The notes under the pieces are model-generated. The model made no database searches. It was given only the letters and a program-made list of their open reading frames with translations, and was not told the origin of the DNA. This document shows, piece by piece, positions 16,433 to 26,485 of a stretch of DNA of 64,000 bases; the first letter of the stretch is position 1, and every line of letters starts with the position of its first letter. The translations under genes were made by a program, and so were the position numbers. This DNA comes from an uncultured Lachnospiraceae bacterium (GTDB lineage Bacteria; Bacillota; Clostridia; Lachnospirales; Lachnospiraceae): assembly GCA_947631505.1 (NCBI GenBank), contig CANRLR010000010.1:26641-90640 (forward strand). The letters run 5' to 3'.

Positions 16433-17734
16433 TTATAATCCAATAAAATTACAGGCTCCCACCGATAGGGCAAGCGAGATCAGAATCAGTGTAAGATTTT
16501 TACACTTTCCCTTATGAAATAATACCATATTTAACCCATAAAGTGCAAATATCATAATTAGAACGGTATACCATGGTAAAGATGGATTGGAATTCATATC
16601 AATTCCGGATTTTATCAGACCCGCCATAACGGTCAATAATAATCCTGATACAATGACACGGATTACTTTTTTTATAATGATAAAAATATGAACCTTCTCC
16701 AGCCACTCATAAGCATGATAAATAACATGAAAGATTCCGCAGGATGCCGCCACACTACAGGAAAATCCTGCTGATGCCAACGCAAAACCTCCCCACATAT
16801 TACCGCATACTCCCTCCCCATATACATAACCGATTCCGGATAAGGTCTTACAAAGAATCGACCCCGGCAGCACATTGACAACTAATACCAGATGGTTATA
16901 AAATTCATTTTCCTCAATAAAATCCGGCACAAATAATCCATCCGCAATCGTCAGGTACGCATCTCCTCCCCCAAATGATAACAGGGAAGAAGCCAGACCG
17001 TGTAAATCAAAGGAAATTGCAGAATAGGAAGCAGCCAGTATTGCCGGCAGAGACATCACAATAAGAAAGATGATCCAAATTGCTGTTCTGCTCATAATCG
17101 GTTTCATGTCCAGCTTCTTTAACTTCTTTTTCTTTTTATCCGTTCTCTTCCAAATCAGACTATAAACAATACTTCCTAATATTGTTACCAATAGTACATG
17201 AATGGTCGAAAATTTTACCATCGGTATTCCTGTTATATGGGCTATTTTTAAAACCGTCGTTCCGCCCGTTACAACAAATACCCCTGCCATTACAAACCAC
17301 AAGAACACACGAAAACGTGATGTCCTGTAGACACGCAGGGTATCTAATATGTATTGTGTCAAAAGGCACATAATAAATGCGGTTACTCCAATTGATGCAT
17401 ATTGAATCTGTGTAAGAATGCCGGCATCCAAACGGCGAAGTACAGACATTAAAAGTACCGTTGCTGCAGAGCCGGGCAGTGCCATCGCAATACCTCCCGC
17501 TAACATCCCTCGTTTTCCACAGGTCTGCAGGCCTACTCCGGATGCAATCTCTACCGGAAGTGCTCCCGGTGTAAGAGTTGCCGCAATAATATCTTTGTCA
17601 TACTCTTCCTTTGAAATCAGCTTTTTTTCCTGTACGACTTCTTGCTCAATTACAGGAATTAAAGCATTGCCACCCCCAAACCCTATGATGCCGACTTTTA
17701 ACATAGATGACAACAATGACTTCATTTTTCCCAT
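16433..17734 (-). CDS. Chromate transporter (ChrA) family, two-domain
   Basis: 433 aa membrane protein with the internal duplication of long-chain CHR proteins. The first copy begins with VGIIGFGGGNALIPVIEQEVV and LTPGALPVEIASGVG. The second has SFGGGDAYLTIADGLFV and VNVLPGSILCKTLSGIGY. The family exports chromate in some bacteria; in gut anaerobes the natural substrate is unknown and may be another oxyanion. Given the sulfate-activation operon about 2 kb downstream on the same strand, sulfate-like oxyanions are a speculative alternative. Confidence 0.85.
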   Translation of the reverse strand: MGKMKSLLSSMLKVGIIGFGGGNALIPVIEQEVVQEKKLISKEEYDKDIIAATLTPGALPVEIASGVGLQTCGKRGMLAGGIAMALPGSAATVLLMSVLRRLDAGILTQIQYASIGVTAFIMCLLTQYILDTLRVYRTSRFRVFLWFVMAGVFVVTGGTTVLKIAHITGIPMVKFSTIHVLLVTILGSIVYSLIWKRTDKKKKKLKKLDMKPIMSRTAIWIIFLIVMSLPAILAASYSAISFDLHGLASSLLSFGGGDAYLTIADGLFVPDFIEENEFYNHLVLVVNVLPGSILCKTLSGIGYVYGEGVCGNMWGGFALASAGFSCSVAASCGIFHVIYHAYEWLEKVHIFIIIKKVIRVIVSGLLLTVMAGLIKSGIDMNSNPSLPWYTVLIMIFALYGLNMVLFHKGKCKNLTLILISLALSVGACNFIGL

Positions 17735-17869
17735 TGATTATCTCTGCCTCTCATTGAAATTTTTCGTTTTATTATATGGTAGAAAAATGTCAAAAAAGTG
17801 GCCTTTCCTTTTTCATGTTTTCCCCTTTTGGCACATATAGTTTACTAATCCCTTATTCGGAGTGCTTCT

Positions 17870-19165
17870 ATGTCCATTTTACATATGGTAAATCAATTTT
17901 TGTGGAGTGGCCCGCTTCTGATCCTTCTCATGGGTATTCATATTTATTACACATATTCCCTTCATTTTGTACAAAAACATATTTTTAAAGGAATCCGTCT
18001 TTCTCTTGGTGATAAAAAAGAAGACAACAGATCCGGATTCAGCCGATTCGGCTCACTGACTACAACTCTTGCTGCCACACTCGGCACAGGCAATATTGTA
18101 GGGATATCTACCGCTGTTTTCCTCGGTGGCCCCGGTGCTGTGTTCTGGTGCTGGCTTACCGGTGTTTTTGGCATGGCGACCACCTATGCCGAAACTTTTC
18201 TCTGTACGAAATACCGTTTTCCTGATTACCAGAACGTAGTACAGGGCGGCCCTATGTATGTTTTAGCTCATCTGCTCCAAAAAAAATCCATGGCTGTCCT
18301 GTATAGCATTGCCCTCTGTCTGTCCGCCTTTTTTATTGGCTGCACCACCCAGAGCAATGCGATATCCGATACCTGCCAGCAGGTCTTTGGGACGTTTCCA
18401 CCTGTTACTTCCATTCTTACTGCTTTTATCGTCGGAATTATTCTTATTCAGGGAAAGCATTGGATTGAAAAATTTACAATGGCAGTAGTTCCTACTATGG
18501 CTATCTTTTTCTTTGGCGGATGTATTTTATACCTTATTCTGCATTCCGATTATTTATTTCCGGCACTGTCGCAAATTATGTCCTCTGCCTTCGGACTTTC
18601 CCAGATCGGAGGGGGAATTGCCGGATTTACGTTAGGAAAGGCAGTGCGTTACGGTGTTGCCAGAGGGCTTTTTACGAATGAGGCAGGACTTGGCACTGCC
18701 GGCTTGGTCGCTGGCAGCTCTTCCGAGGATAATGCCGGAAATCAAGCTTTAATTTCCATGAGCGCTTCTTTTTGGGACACGGTCGTGCTCTGTGCTGTTA
18801 CCGGACTTGTTCTGGTGGCATTCCAGCTGGAATTCCCTCAGGAGTGGTATTTGTATTCTGCCGGTTCTCTTACCGCTGCTGCCTTTTCCAAACTGCCTTT
18901 CTTCGGTGACGAAATTCTTGCTATTGCCATCATCAGTTTTGCGCTCGCAACCTTGGTGGGATGGAGTTACTATGGCAGGCAGGGATTTTCATTTCTATTT
19001 CGGGGAAAAGGAGAATTTTTCTATCTGTCATTTTATATTCTTATGATTTTTATCGGAGGGGTTCTTCCCTTGACTCTCGTATGGGAAATGACAGATTTCA
19101 TTAATTTATTTCTATTTATCCCGGCATTTTATATGCTTGTCCGATGCCGAAATAAAATTTTCTAA
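17870..19165 (+). CDS. Sodium:alanine/glycine symporter (AGCS family)
   Basis: 431 aa, slightly short of the usual 450-500 but with all core segments. The AGCS signature GSLTTTLAATLGTGNIVGISTA is at about 55-80, then GGPGAVFWCWLTGVFGMATTYAE and a VARGLFTNEAGLGTA motif. About ten hydrophobic helices. It probably imports alanine or glycine with sodium. The ATG at 17870 follows CGGAG at 6 nt. It is transcribed divergently from the ChrA gene. Confidence 0.88.
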   Translation: MSILHMVNQFLWSGPLLILLMGIHIYYTYSLHFVQKHIFKGIRLSLGDKKEDNRSGFSRFGSLTTTLAATLGTGNIVGISTAVFLGGPGAVFWCWLTGVFGMATTYAETFLCTKYRFPDYQNVVQGGPMYVLAHLLQKKSMAVLYSIALCLSAFFIGCTTQSNAISDTCQQVFGTFPPVTSILTAFIVGIILIQGKHWIEKFTMAVVPTMAIFFFGGCILYLILHSDYLFPALSQIMSSAFGLSQIGGGIAGFTLGKAVRYGVARGLFTNEAGLGTAGLVAGSSSEDNAGNQALISMSASFWDTVVLCAVTGLVLVAFQLEFPQEWYLYSAGSLTAAAFSKLPFFGDEILAIAIISFALATLVGWSYYGRQGFSFLFRGKGEFFYLSFYILMIFIGGVLPLTLVWEMTDFINLFLFIPAFYMLVRCRNKIF

Positions 19166-19198
19166 ATGAAAACATATTTTTTTCATACATTTTGTTAT

Positions 19199-19411
19199 AT
19201 AATAATGTCAGGGTCAAAAGGTCAACATTGCACGTGCTTGCACGAAAGCAATGTTTGACCTTATTGACCCGCCAAATATGAGAAAGTAGCCGTTTCCTAC
19301 GGAAACGCGCGAATTTCGAATGTTTGCAGGATTGCGGGAATTACGAAGCAATGGAGCAATCCGTGGACATCCGTTGGGGGCAACATACCGTTTGACCCCA
19401 ACATCATATAA
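19199..19411 (+). repeat. R1 dispersed repeat, complete MITE-like copy c
   Basis: A non-coding element of about 210 bp. Its ends are imperfect inverted repeats: AATGTCAGGGTCAAAAGGT at 19204-19222 and ACCGTTTGACCCCAACATCAT at 19387-19407. Inside are the GCACGTGCTTGCAC palindrome, the 80-nt module shared with 9012-9091, and the GGAGCAATCCGTGGACATC block shared with the copies at 3.5 and 23.3 kb. The flanks are A/T only. It occupies most of the gap between the AGCS gene and the next gene, and a TATAAT lies at its right edge. Confidence 0.85.
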
Positions 19412-19439
19412 TAGTAGTAAAAGTACGAAGGAGGATTGT

Positions 19440-20753
19440 ATGACAAGAACAATAAGCACCCGTTTCAAAGAGTGGAAACAGGCCCATTTGTCGCCACTTA
19501 AAATTGATTTTATGAGCTTGAACCGTCTCCGTCTGAATCAGACGGCAGAAAGTATATTTGAAGGAAGAGAAGCTTATAACCATGCTTCGCTCCGGGGAAG
19601 TCAGAATTTGTCTGTATGGAACCGCAATGGTGTTTTTTCTTTTTCTGCACCAAAGGTAATCCAAAACCCATATGGCACAACACCTCTCACTGCTTGTGTT
19701 ATTTTTGATACCGAGAATCCCTGCCGTCTTACTTACACCGTAAAGGGGAGAAGGGACTTTTCTTATACCGATGGACAATATCACAGACACCATACGTTAT
19801 TGATTCATGGTCTGTATCCGTCTGCTGAGAATCACGTTGTATTACAGCTTACCGATACAGATGGTGATCCGGTAGAAGAAAGGGAGCTGACCATTCAGAC
19901 GGATCCTCTTCCAAAAGATTTTTTCGATGAAGATCAAACCCCGAACTATCCCTGCATACAGGATGAATATGGTGAAGTACGGTATTATCTCTCTATTCCT
20001 GCTTCTCATGAGGGCGTTATCTTTTTGCAGAACGGTCATCTGCTCGTCGTTGACCGGGAATTTATGACAATGGATTATCAGAATCCGTTTCCTACACATA
20101 TGCATGAGGTGGGTCTAAATGGTTATGTACACAGAACCTATTATGTCGGGACAGGCATACAGGGAATACCTTGCGAATCTGCAAATGGCAACCTCTTTCT
20201 TCCCCTTTCCGAGCCATCGGATAAGGGTGAAAAATATATGGAACTGGACTGTACCAGCGGTGCGGTTATAAAACTCCATAATAAAATCACAGAAACATCT
20301 GTGCCGTTCACTCTTCAGGAGGAATGTTTTGGACAAGATGCCTTTGTCCCGGAGGAACCTGTATTGGCTGAGAACCCATTCACAACACTTGGCTGGCTGA
20401 ATGCTCCCGGACTTCATAAAGGGGCCTCCATCCAAACGACAGATACCATATCGACAGAGCAGTTGTCTGACTTTTATGGTGTGGACGCCTTTTTAATGGG
20501 CGATACCTTATGTTTTCACATGAAAAAGGACGTACTACAGGAAGTTCTATTCTCAAAATTTGATATGATCTATCAGATGGATTTATCTTCCTATATTGAA
20601 AAAGAGCACCCGGAAGTGGATGCTCCTTATACCATTGCGATTCCTTTGACAGAAATGCACAGCGGAACCTATACGCTTGTTCTCCGGTTTGTGGGAGGAG
20701 AACAAACCGTTCTTTCGGATGCCGTTATGCTGTCAAGAAAGAGAACTTCTTAA
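19440..20753 (+). CDS. Arylsulfotransferase-like protein lacking the catalytic propeller
   Basis: 437 aa from the ATG at 19440, preceded by AAGGAGGA. Residues 70-250 clearly match the N-terminal half of the protein at 9101-11095: NPYGTTPLTACVIFDTENPC versus NPFGEAPLTALILFETEGSC, then HGLYPSAENHVVLQL, DEYGEVRYYLS and HEVGLNGYVHRTYYVG. The His-bearing segments (WAHVNSV.., QQHAA) are missing. After about residue 275 the chain goes to a different middle part and ends in a beta-strand tail (SGTYTLVLRFVGGE) resembling the other protein's C terminus. It is therefore unlikely to be an active sulfotransferase. A binding or regulatory role is possible but unknown. An R1 repeat lies directly upstream. 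Confidence 0.75.
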   Translation: MTRTISTRFKEWKQAHLSPLKIDFMSLNRLRLNQTAESIFEGREAYNHASLRGSQNLSVWNRNGVFSFSAPKVIQNPYGTTPLTACVIFDTENPCRLTYTVKGRRDFSYTDGQYHRHHTLLIHGLYPSAENHVVLQLTDTDGDPVEERELTIQTDPLPKDFFDEDQTPNYPCIQDEYGEVRYYLSIPASHEGVIFLQNGHLLVVDREFMTMDYQNPFPTHMHEVGLNGYVHRTYYVGTGIQGIPCESANGNLFLPLSEPSDKGEKYMELDCTSGAVIKLHNKITETSVPFTLQEECFGQDAFVPEEPVLAENPFTTLGWLNAPGLHKGASIQTTDTISTEQLSDFYGVDAFLMGDTLCFHMKKDVLQEVLFSKFDMIYQMDLSSYIEKEHPEVDAPYTIAIPLTEMHSGTYTLVLRFVGGEQTVLSDAVMLSRKRTS

Positions 20754-20796
20754 TCGTATATGAGGGAATCTCCCTTTTCTGCTGCACAGCACCGAT

Positions 20797-21549
20797 CTAT
20801 TCCCTCACTTCATATAAATAGCTGTTCCCTGCTTTTCCCACACGTTCGACCACTTCCAGATCAAAGAGAACATTTAATGCGGTCCGGGCATTTTTTACCG
20901 TTAGTTTTGACGCCTTGGCATACTCCTTTGAAGTAAAGCAGGAAAGCTCCGGCGGCACTAACATTCGATAATCCAAAGGACAATCAATCGTGAGGTCTTC
21001 TACCAGTTCTACGGGTATGCGGTCATAACGGCATGAGCCTTTCTTCCGATTCGCACTCCATCCATTTAACAGACGAAATTCTTCCACATCAATTAATAAA
21101 ATCCGAATGGATAAATTCGGATTTTTTAAAAATGGTTTGATGCGGTATAACTCTTTAAAAACCGCCTGCGGTGTCCCCTTTTTGGGCGACTTATTCCGTT
21201 CCGTCACTTCTCCGGTTTCCTCATCCATCCAGTTCAGCCATTTTGTTGCCGGCACCGGATACACGATCGTAACATGATACAGGGGAAGAAAAGCATTCAG
21301 CTTTCCCCTCATTGTATTAAAGTTCGCTGTCTGAATCTCATAGATCTGTCCCTGACGGTACACATCTGCCACGTATCCTTCCAGTGGGACTTCATGATAA
21401 TCTTCATCGGGCTCAATATAATTTTTAACCACGGCATGGAGCGTTTTTTCCCCTAACGTCCCAATGCCGTGGTTTTCTTGTTCTCTCGAAAGGATTTTTG
21501 CAACCGATTGATTAAATATTATTCTGTCCATAGTATGCATTTGCACCAT
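20797..21549 (-). CDS. Hypothetical protein, nuclease-like fold plus winged helix (tentative)
   Basis: 250 aa; not recognised as a named family. The N-terminal half has [14 protein letters not shown] followed by [19 protein letters not shown], whose D...ExQ spacing resembles the core of PD-(D/E)XK nucleases. The last 60 residues ([34 protein letters not shown]) look like a winged helix. The start is uncertain: the ATG at 21549 overlaps araD by 38 nt and the ATG at 21531 is an alternative; neither has a clear binding site, so translation may be coupled to araD. Nuclease activity is only a structural guess. Confidence 0.6.
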   Translation of the reverse strand: MVQMHTMDRIIFNQSVAKILSREQENHGIGTLGEKTLHAVVKNYIEPDEDYHEVPLEGYVADVYRQGQIYEIQTANFNTMRGKLNAFLPLYHVTIVYPVPATKWLNWMDEETGEVTERNKSPKKGTPQAVFKELYRIKPFLKNPNLSIRILLIDVEEFRLLNGWSANRKKGSCRYDRIPVELVEDLTIDCPLDYRMLVPPELSCFTSKEYAKASKLTVKNARTALNVLFDLEVVERVGKAGNSYLYEVRE

Positions 21550-22207
21550 GTTTTCTGAAATAATGTTTATCCATTAAATACTGCGGTGCACGCTGAACAC
21601 GAGGATTCAATGTCAGGGTATGATGTGCCATCTCTGCTACTTTATCCATTACAACAGCATTGTAAACAGCATTTGCCGGAGAAGTTCCCCATGCAAATGG
21701 TCCGTGATTCTTAACAACGATACCCGGTACTTCCATCGGATCTTTATCACCAATTGTCTCAATAATGACAAGTCCGGTATTTCTCTCATAATCCAGATTA
21801 ATTTCCTCTGCAGTCAAATCTCTTGTACACGGAATATCACCATAAAAATAGTCTGCATGTGTTGTTCCCATAGCAGGAATTGCCATACCTGCCTGTGCAA
21901 AGGTAACTGCCCATGTAGAGTGGGTATGTACGACACCGGCTAAATCCGGATATACTCTGTATAATTCAATATGAGTCGCGGTATCAGAAGATGGACGGTA
22001 TTTTCCCTCAATTACGTTCTGGTCAAAGTCTACAACAACCATATCTTCCGGTGATAGCTCATCATATTCTACTCCGCTTGGTTTGATTACTACATAATTA
22101 TTCTCACGGTCAATACCACTTACATTTCCCCATGTGTAAATAACCATGCCTTTTTCCTGAAGTTCCATGTTGGCTTCATATACATCTTTTTTCAACTGCT
22201 CTAACAT
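21512..22207 (-). CDS. araD: L-ribulose-5-phosphate 4-epimerase
   Basis: 231 aa from the ATG at 22207 (GGAGG 6-7 nt upstream), the family length. The zinc-dependent class II aldolase-fold enzyme converts L-ribulose-5-phosphate to D-xylulose-5-phosphate in arabinose use. Metal ligands are visible in [10 protein letters not shown] and in [11 protein letters not shown]; the N-terminal [19 protein letters not shown] is the phosphate site. The arabinose isomerase and kinase genes are not in the window, so it is not in a complete ara operon here. Confidence 0.94.
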   Translation of the reverse strand: MLEQLKKDVYEANMELQEKGMVIYTWGNVSGIDRENNYVVIKPSGVEYDELSPEDMVVVDFDQNVIEGKYRPSSDTATHIELYRVYPDLAGVVHTHSTWAVTFAQAGMAIPAMGTTHADYFYGDIPCTRDLTAEEINLDYERNTGLVIIETIGDKDPMEVPGIVVKNHGPFAWGTSPANAVYNAVVMDKVAEMAHHTLTLNPRVQRAPQYLMDKHYFRKHGANAYYGQNNI

Positions 22208-22334
22208 AATAATCCTCCGTTCTGTCACAATCTCTGTGACCATATTTTATTCTGCCGTCTGGCTGTCATTCATATCTTTCATTATACCTTACAATTTCCC
22301 TTACTGCAACAAATTTTCTCTGATAAAACACACC

Positions 22335-23276
22335 TTACAAAAATCCCATGCTATGTAAAACATAAATCCATCCTGTCAGGGTCACCGCTGACAACAATGT
22401 CGTCAGCACAATGACACTGGAGGTCAGCACCGCATCGTTTCCTGTATTCTTCGCCATAATATAACAGGATACCGTGGCAGGCGAGCCAAGCATGATCAGA
22501 ATTGCCATCAGTTCCTGATCGCGGTAACCGATATGTATAGCGAGAGGCAAAAAGAGTCCTGCCAATAATACCAGCTTTATGAATGAGGCAATAATGGTCG
22601 GTTTTATTTTCTTAATTGCCTGATATCCCTCAAACGTAGCGCCGATTGAAATCAGTGCTAACGGCGTCGCCGTATTGGCAATTCCCGCAATGGCTTTATT
22701 CATAAAGGCAGGAAAATGCCAGTGAAAGAAAGCGAACGGTAACGACACAAGAATACTGAGAAGTATCGGGTTCTTGATGACCTGAATCAAGGTCGTTTTT
22801 AAATCCGGTTTCCGTCCGCCGTTATCCCCTTTTAATGTCAAAATAATAACAGCAAAAATATTAAAGAGCGGCACTGCCCCGATAATCATAAGGGGAGCCA
22901 TCCCCACACCGTCGAACATATTGTCAATAAAAGCAAGGCCGAGGATTGCCGCACTGCTCCGATAGGAAACCTGTATAAATGCCCCCTGCTCGGATTGATT
23001 CTTCATGAACAGGCTGGTCAGTCCCCATATAGCAAGAATCACCACCAGAGTGACCAAAAAACAAAAGAGAACATAGCCACCATTAAAGTTCGAGCGAATA
23101 TCATTCTCCGTCAAATCCTTAAACACTAATGCCGGCAGTGCAACAACAAAGACATATTTGTCGGCAATTTTTGTAAAATGATGATCAATAATATTCAATT
23201 TCTGCAGCACCTTTCCCACGATTATCATAAGAAAAATCGGGAGGGTGGCATTCAGACTGTATAAAAAATTGTCCAT
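22335..23276 (-). CDS. AEC family transporter (auxin efflux carrier-like)
   Basis: 313 aa with about ten hydrophobic helices in two halves. N-terminal NATLPIFLMIIVGKVLQKLNI and KYVFVVALPALVFKDL are typical of this family, as is SPATVSCYIMAKNTGND near the C terminus. Bacterial members export or exchange small organic acids such as malate; the substrate here is unknown. It lies upstream of araD on the same strand with a gap of about 130 nt. Confidence 0.85.
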   Translation of the reverse strand: MDNFLYSLNATLPIFLMIIVGKVLQKLNIIDHHFTKIADKYVFVVALPALVFKDLTENDIRSNFNGGYVLFCFLVTLVVILAIWGLTSLFMKNQSEQGAFIQVSYRSSAAILGLAFIDNMFDGVGMAPLMIIGAVPLFNIFAVIILTLKGDNGGRKPDLKTTLIQVIKNPILLSILVSLPFAFFHWHFPAFMNKAIAGIANTATPLALISIGATFEGYQAIKKIKPTIIASFIKLVLLAGLFLPLAIHIGYRDQELMAILIMLGSPATVSCYIMAKNTGNDAVLTSSVIVLTTLLSAVTLTGWIYVLHSMGFL

Positions 23277-23333
23277 TGTCTTATTTTCCTATCTATATGT
23301 ATTCGTTTTAACACCCTATGATTCTACCATTAT

Positions 23334-23411
23334 ATGATGTCAGGGTCAAAAGGTCAACATTGCACGAAAGCAATCCGTGGACATCCGTCAGGGTCAAACG
23401 GTATTTCAGCC
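23334..23411 (+). repeat. R1 dispersed repeat, shortened copy d
   Basis: ATGATGTCAGGGTCAAAAGG, CATTGCACGAAAGCAATCCG and GTGGACATCC match copies a and c, but the internal hairpin module and the GTGCTTGCAC part are missing. The final GGGTCAAACGGT is in direct rather than inverted orientation, suggesting an internal rearrangement. Confidence 0.8.
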
Positions 23412-23431
23412 CCGTAACATTCCCCACAGAA

Positions 23432-23456
23432 ACAGCCGGACATCCCTGCCCGGCTG
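23432..23456. terminator. Hairpin downstream of the 170-aa protein gene
   Basis: ACAGCCGG and CCGGCTGT pair around a short loop. A TTCTTTT run follows on the plus strand. It lies just after the minus-strand gene ending at 23462; the T tract on the minus side is poor, so function there is uncertain. Confidence 0.5.
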
Positions 23457-23461
23457 TTCTT

Positions 23462-23974
23462 TTAAAAATCTGAATTCACAAGAGGACTTCCCATGATGAT
23501 ATGAGTAACATCTTTTTCCTCATCATAATTCATCGCAACGGTCAAATTAATAGATTTTCCATTGACCTTCCGCACGGTATCAATTCCATTCGTATAACCA
23601 TATGCCACATAACTTTGTTTCAGTTTTCCCGTGTCATAAAAATCTGCTGCCATTTTCTTAAATCCTACAAACGGAGTTTCTGAACTGTCCAACACAACTC
23701 CACCGCCCATTTGACGGAATAATGACTCTGCCAGCTCCCGCTTCGCCTTATCACTAAGTTTGCCGGAAACCTCTCCCTCCCTGATGTCATTTCCTTCTTT
23801 TGTATTCCGGGAGTCCTTTTCACTTTCTGAAACGGTTACCGTAACCTGATTTCTTGCAAATGCCTGCGTAAAATCGTTATGGGAAACATGCCATCTCGTT
23901 AATAATATCTGAAGCAGCACAATCGCCCACAAAACTGCTGCGGCACCAATTGCACATTTAAATTTCGCGTTCAT
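23462..23974 (-). CDS. Membrane-anchored conserved hypothetical, possibly YwmB-like
   Basis: 170 aa from the ATG at 23974 (AGAAGG upstream). One hydrophobic N-terminal helix (AIGAAAVLWAIVLLQILL) is followed by a charged linker and an alpha/beta C-terminal part (VGFKKMAADFYDTGKLKQSY, VNGKSINLTVAMNYDEEKD). The size and this pattern resemble the YwmB/TATA-box-binding-like exported family of Firmicutes, but the match is weak. The protein is probably outside the membrane; function unknown. Confidence 0.6.
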   Translation of the reverse strand: MNAKFKCAIGAAAVLWAIVLLQILLTRWHVSHNDFTQAFARNQVTVTVSESEKDSRNTKEGNDIREGEVSGKLSDKAKRELAESLFRQMGGGVVLDSSETPFVGFKKMAADFYDTGKLKQSYVAYGYTNGIDTVRKVNGKSINLTVAMNYDEEKDVTHIIMGSPLVNSDF

Positions 23975-24100
23975 GTTCAACCTTCTTTCTATTTCCAAAG
24001 CCACCAAATATTGTTTTGACTTTGTAATAGCATTTCCCTCTTTCTCTATTTTTATTCATAATATAATTAACAATTTGTCAAACATGATCGTACGCATTTT

Positions 24101-24841
24101 CTATCGAACTTTTGAAAGAAATTCTCTTAATCTTTCATTCTTTGGATTTTCAAAAAATGCTTTCGGTTCATTTTCTTCCATTATATTTTTTTCATCAATA
24201 AAAATCACACGATTTGCCACGTCTCTGGCAAAACCCATCTCATGGGTAACAACAACCATCGTCATGCCATCCTCTGCCATTTCCTGCATAAGTGCCAGAA
24301 CTTCTCCTACCATCTCGGGATCAAGAGCAGAAGTCGGCTCATCGAATAACACCAGATCCGGATTCATGGCAATCGTCCGGGCAATGGCAATGCGCTGTTT
24401 CTGACCACCGGATAAGTTATTCGGATAGGCATCTGCCTTGTCGGCAAGTCCTACACGGACCAGCAGCTCATCTGCCCTTTGGGAAGCTTCTGCTTTTGTC
24501 ATCATTTTATGCTTCACCGGTGCCAGCATTATATTTTCCTTCACCGTTTTATTCGGAAACAGGTTGAACTGCTGGAATACCATCCCAATCTTACGGCGAA
24601 TCTCATTGATATTTATTTTTTCATTTACAATGTCGGTGCCCTCGAATATAATTTCACCGGAATCCGGCTCCTCCATAAGATTCAGAGAACGCAGAAAAGT
24701 AGATTTCCCACAGCCGGATGGACCTACAATGGCAATTACTTCTCCTTTGTAAATATTCGTGGAAAGGTTTTCTAAAACTACGTGGTTCCCAAAGGATTTA
24801 CACAGATCCTTCACCTCAATTAATACTTCTCTATCTTGCAT
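24101..24841 (-). CDS. Amino-acid ABC transporter ATP-binding protein
   Basis: 246 aa of the GlnQ/HisP type. Walker A is GPSGCGKST, the Q-loop is in [12 protein letters not shown], the signature is NLSGGQKQR, and Walker B is [15 protein letters not shown] with the H-loop in [12 protein letters not shown]. The start overlaps the 3' end of the fused binding protein/permease gene. ATG at 24841 or GTG at 24844 could serve; both follow GGAGG. It powers uptake through the adjacent permease. Confidence 0.94.
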   Translation of the reverse strand: MQDREVLIEVKDLCKSFGNHVVLENLSTNIYKGEVIAIVGPSGCGKSTFLRSLNLMEEPDSGEIIFEGTDIVNEKININEIRRKIGMVFQQFNLFPNKTVKENIMLAPVKHKMMTKAEASQRADELLVRVGLADKADAYPNNLSGGQKQRIAIARTIAMNPDLVLFDEPTSALDPEMVGEVLALMQEMAEDGMTMVVVTHEMGFARDVANRVIFIDEKNIMEENEPKAFFENPKNERLREFLSKVR

Positions 24842-26381
24842 CACGTTTTAACCTCCTCTCCAAACGGTTTACCAGTGCCGTCATAATCATTACAGTGATC
24901 AGATACATAAGAGCTACGGAGAACAACGGAACCATTGCTTCATATGTGTTTCCACGGATAATATCTCCCGCCTTTGTTACATCAATCATACCAATATATC
25001 CCACAATGGAACTTTCTTTGAGCAGAGCAATAAATTCATTGCACATTGCCGGCAGAGAGTTCTTAATTGCCTGTGGGAAAATGATATACTGCATCGTCTG
25101 CCGGTATGTAAATCCAAGACTTCTTCCTGCCTCAAACTGTCCAATATCCAGTGCCATAATTCCAGACCGGATTACCTCTGCTACATAGGCAGCGGAATTT
25201 AAACCAAAAGCGAGTATCGCTACAATAACCGGGTTCACGTTCACGCTGGCAAAAACAACATAATACATAATCAACAGCTGCACTAATACCGGCGTTCCAC
25301 GAAATAGGGTAAGATAGATTTTTACAACGGTATTGGCAGCACGAAGAATAACATGCTTCTTTCCGATCATATCATAAGCTGCACGAATCGCCGCCATGAC
25401 AAATCCGAGCATAATTCCGATAATTCCGGCAAAAAGAGTAATCAGTACCGTATTTAGCATTCCCTGTGGGAAATATTTCCAACGAGCCTTTTCCACGAAA
25501 CACTGGTAGAATTTCTGTCCCAGACTGGCTTTTTCCCCGCTCTCTTTATCTTTTACAATAATAACCTGCTTTGATGTGGTATAAGAATTGGTAAAATCGA
25601 TGTTCTTCAACCGGTCCTCGGTCACCGTCATACCGGCAATTCCCATATCTGCTTTCCCGGACTGGACTGCCACAATAATAGAATCAAATTCAATATCGGA
25701 AATCTTCAGCTTCATATCAAGCTTGTCCGCAATCGCCTGAGCGATATCCACATCGATTCCCACTGCCGTATTTCCCTCATAGTATTCATAAGGTGGAAAT
25801 GCCACATTGGTCGCCATCGTCAATGTACCATTCGCTTCCGTAACGCCAGCCTTTTTCTTGTATGGTGTTTTCCCTTTTGTTTCATCCCCGATATAGTTAT
25901 CAATAATATCCTGTAAGGTCCCTTCCTCTTTTAACTCACTGAGGGCCTTGTTAATTTTATCCTTCAGCCCGGTATTTCCCTTGGCCACACAAATTGCATA
26001 ATCCTCCAAGGCAAATTCCTGCTTCAGAATGGATAGATCCGTATTCTTTTCTACAAATGCCTTTGCCGGCTGTTCATCAATAATCACACAGTCGATCTTA
26101 CCCTGACGAAGAGACTGTACCGCATCGGTTCCCTTATTAAAGCGGGTGACCTTTGTTCCGGCATCATCTCCCTCATAATCCGAGGCATAAATATCACCTA
26201 TCGTACCAATCTGCACTCCGATATTCTTGCCGGCCAAATCATCTACCGACTGAATTTTAACCGGTTGTGCTTCCTCTTTCTTACCGCAGGCACATGCCGT
26301 CACAGCAGCAGCAAATACTGCCATAAAAAGCAGTATCGTCCGCAGCCGGATTTTGTTCCCCTGCCAAAATTGTCTGTTCAT
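24831..26381 (-). CDS. Fused lipoprotein solute-binding domain plus amino-acid ABC permease, permuted binding domain
   Basis: 516 aa from the ATG at 26381. Upstream in-frame codons overlap the promoter, which supports this start. A lipoprotein-type signal ends near VTACACG. Residues 38-165 ([18 protein letters not shown] to [11 protein letters not shown]) match the second half of SBP_bac_3 proteins. Residues 175-275 ([17 protein letters not shown] to [10 protein letters not shown]) match the first half. The order is thus reversed relative to normal GlnH-type domains. The permease follows (about 290-516): [33 protein letters not shown] and the EAA loop [22 protein letters not shown]. It probably imports a polar amino acid with the downstream ATPase. 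Confidence 0.88.
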   Translation of the reverse strand: MNRQFWQGNKIRLRTILLFMAVFAAAVTACACGKKEEAQPVKIQSVDDLAGKNIGVQIGTIGDIYASDYEGDDAGTKVTRFNKGTDAVQSLRQGKIDCVIIDEQPAKAFVEKNTDLSILKQEFALEDYAICVAKGNTGLKDKINKALSELKEEGTLQDIIDNYIGDETKGKTPYKKKAGVTEANGTLTMATNVAFPPYEYYEGNTAVGIDVDIAQAIADKLDMKLKISDIEFDSIIVAVQSGKADMGIAGMTVTEDRLKNIDFTNSYTTSKQVIIVKDKESGEKASLGQKFYQCFVEKARWKYFPQGMLNTVLITLFAGIIGIMLGFVMAAIRAAYDMIGKKHVILRAANTVVKIYLTLFRGTPVLVQLLIMYYVVFASVNVNPVIVAILAFGLNSAAYVAEVIRSGIMALDIGQFEAGRSLGFTYRQTMQYIIFPQAIKNSLPAMCNEFIALLKESSIVGYIGMIDVTKAGDIIRGNTYEAMVPLFSVALMYLITVMIMTALVNRLERRLKRDAR

Positions 26382-26457
26382 AACTTTTACTTTTCCTCCA
26401 ATCCTGCTAACTTTTTGCTTTCTCTTATATAGATTAGCATACTTTTCCCTTTTTTCC

Positions 26458-26485
26458 AATATAACTTTTTAGGTGTTTGTGTCAA
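26458..26485 (-). promoter_or_regulatory. Predicted sigma-A promoter of the ABC transporter operon
   Basis: On the minus strand TTGACA (26480-26485), 16-nt spacer, TATATT (26458-26463). Transcription would start near 26451, about 70 nt before the chosen ATG. Confidence 0.7.
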
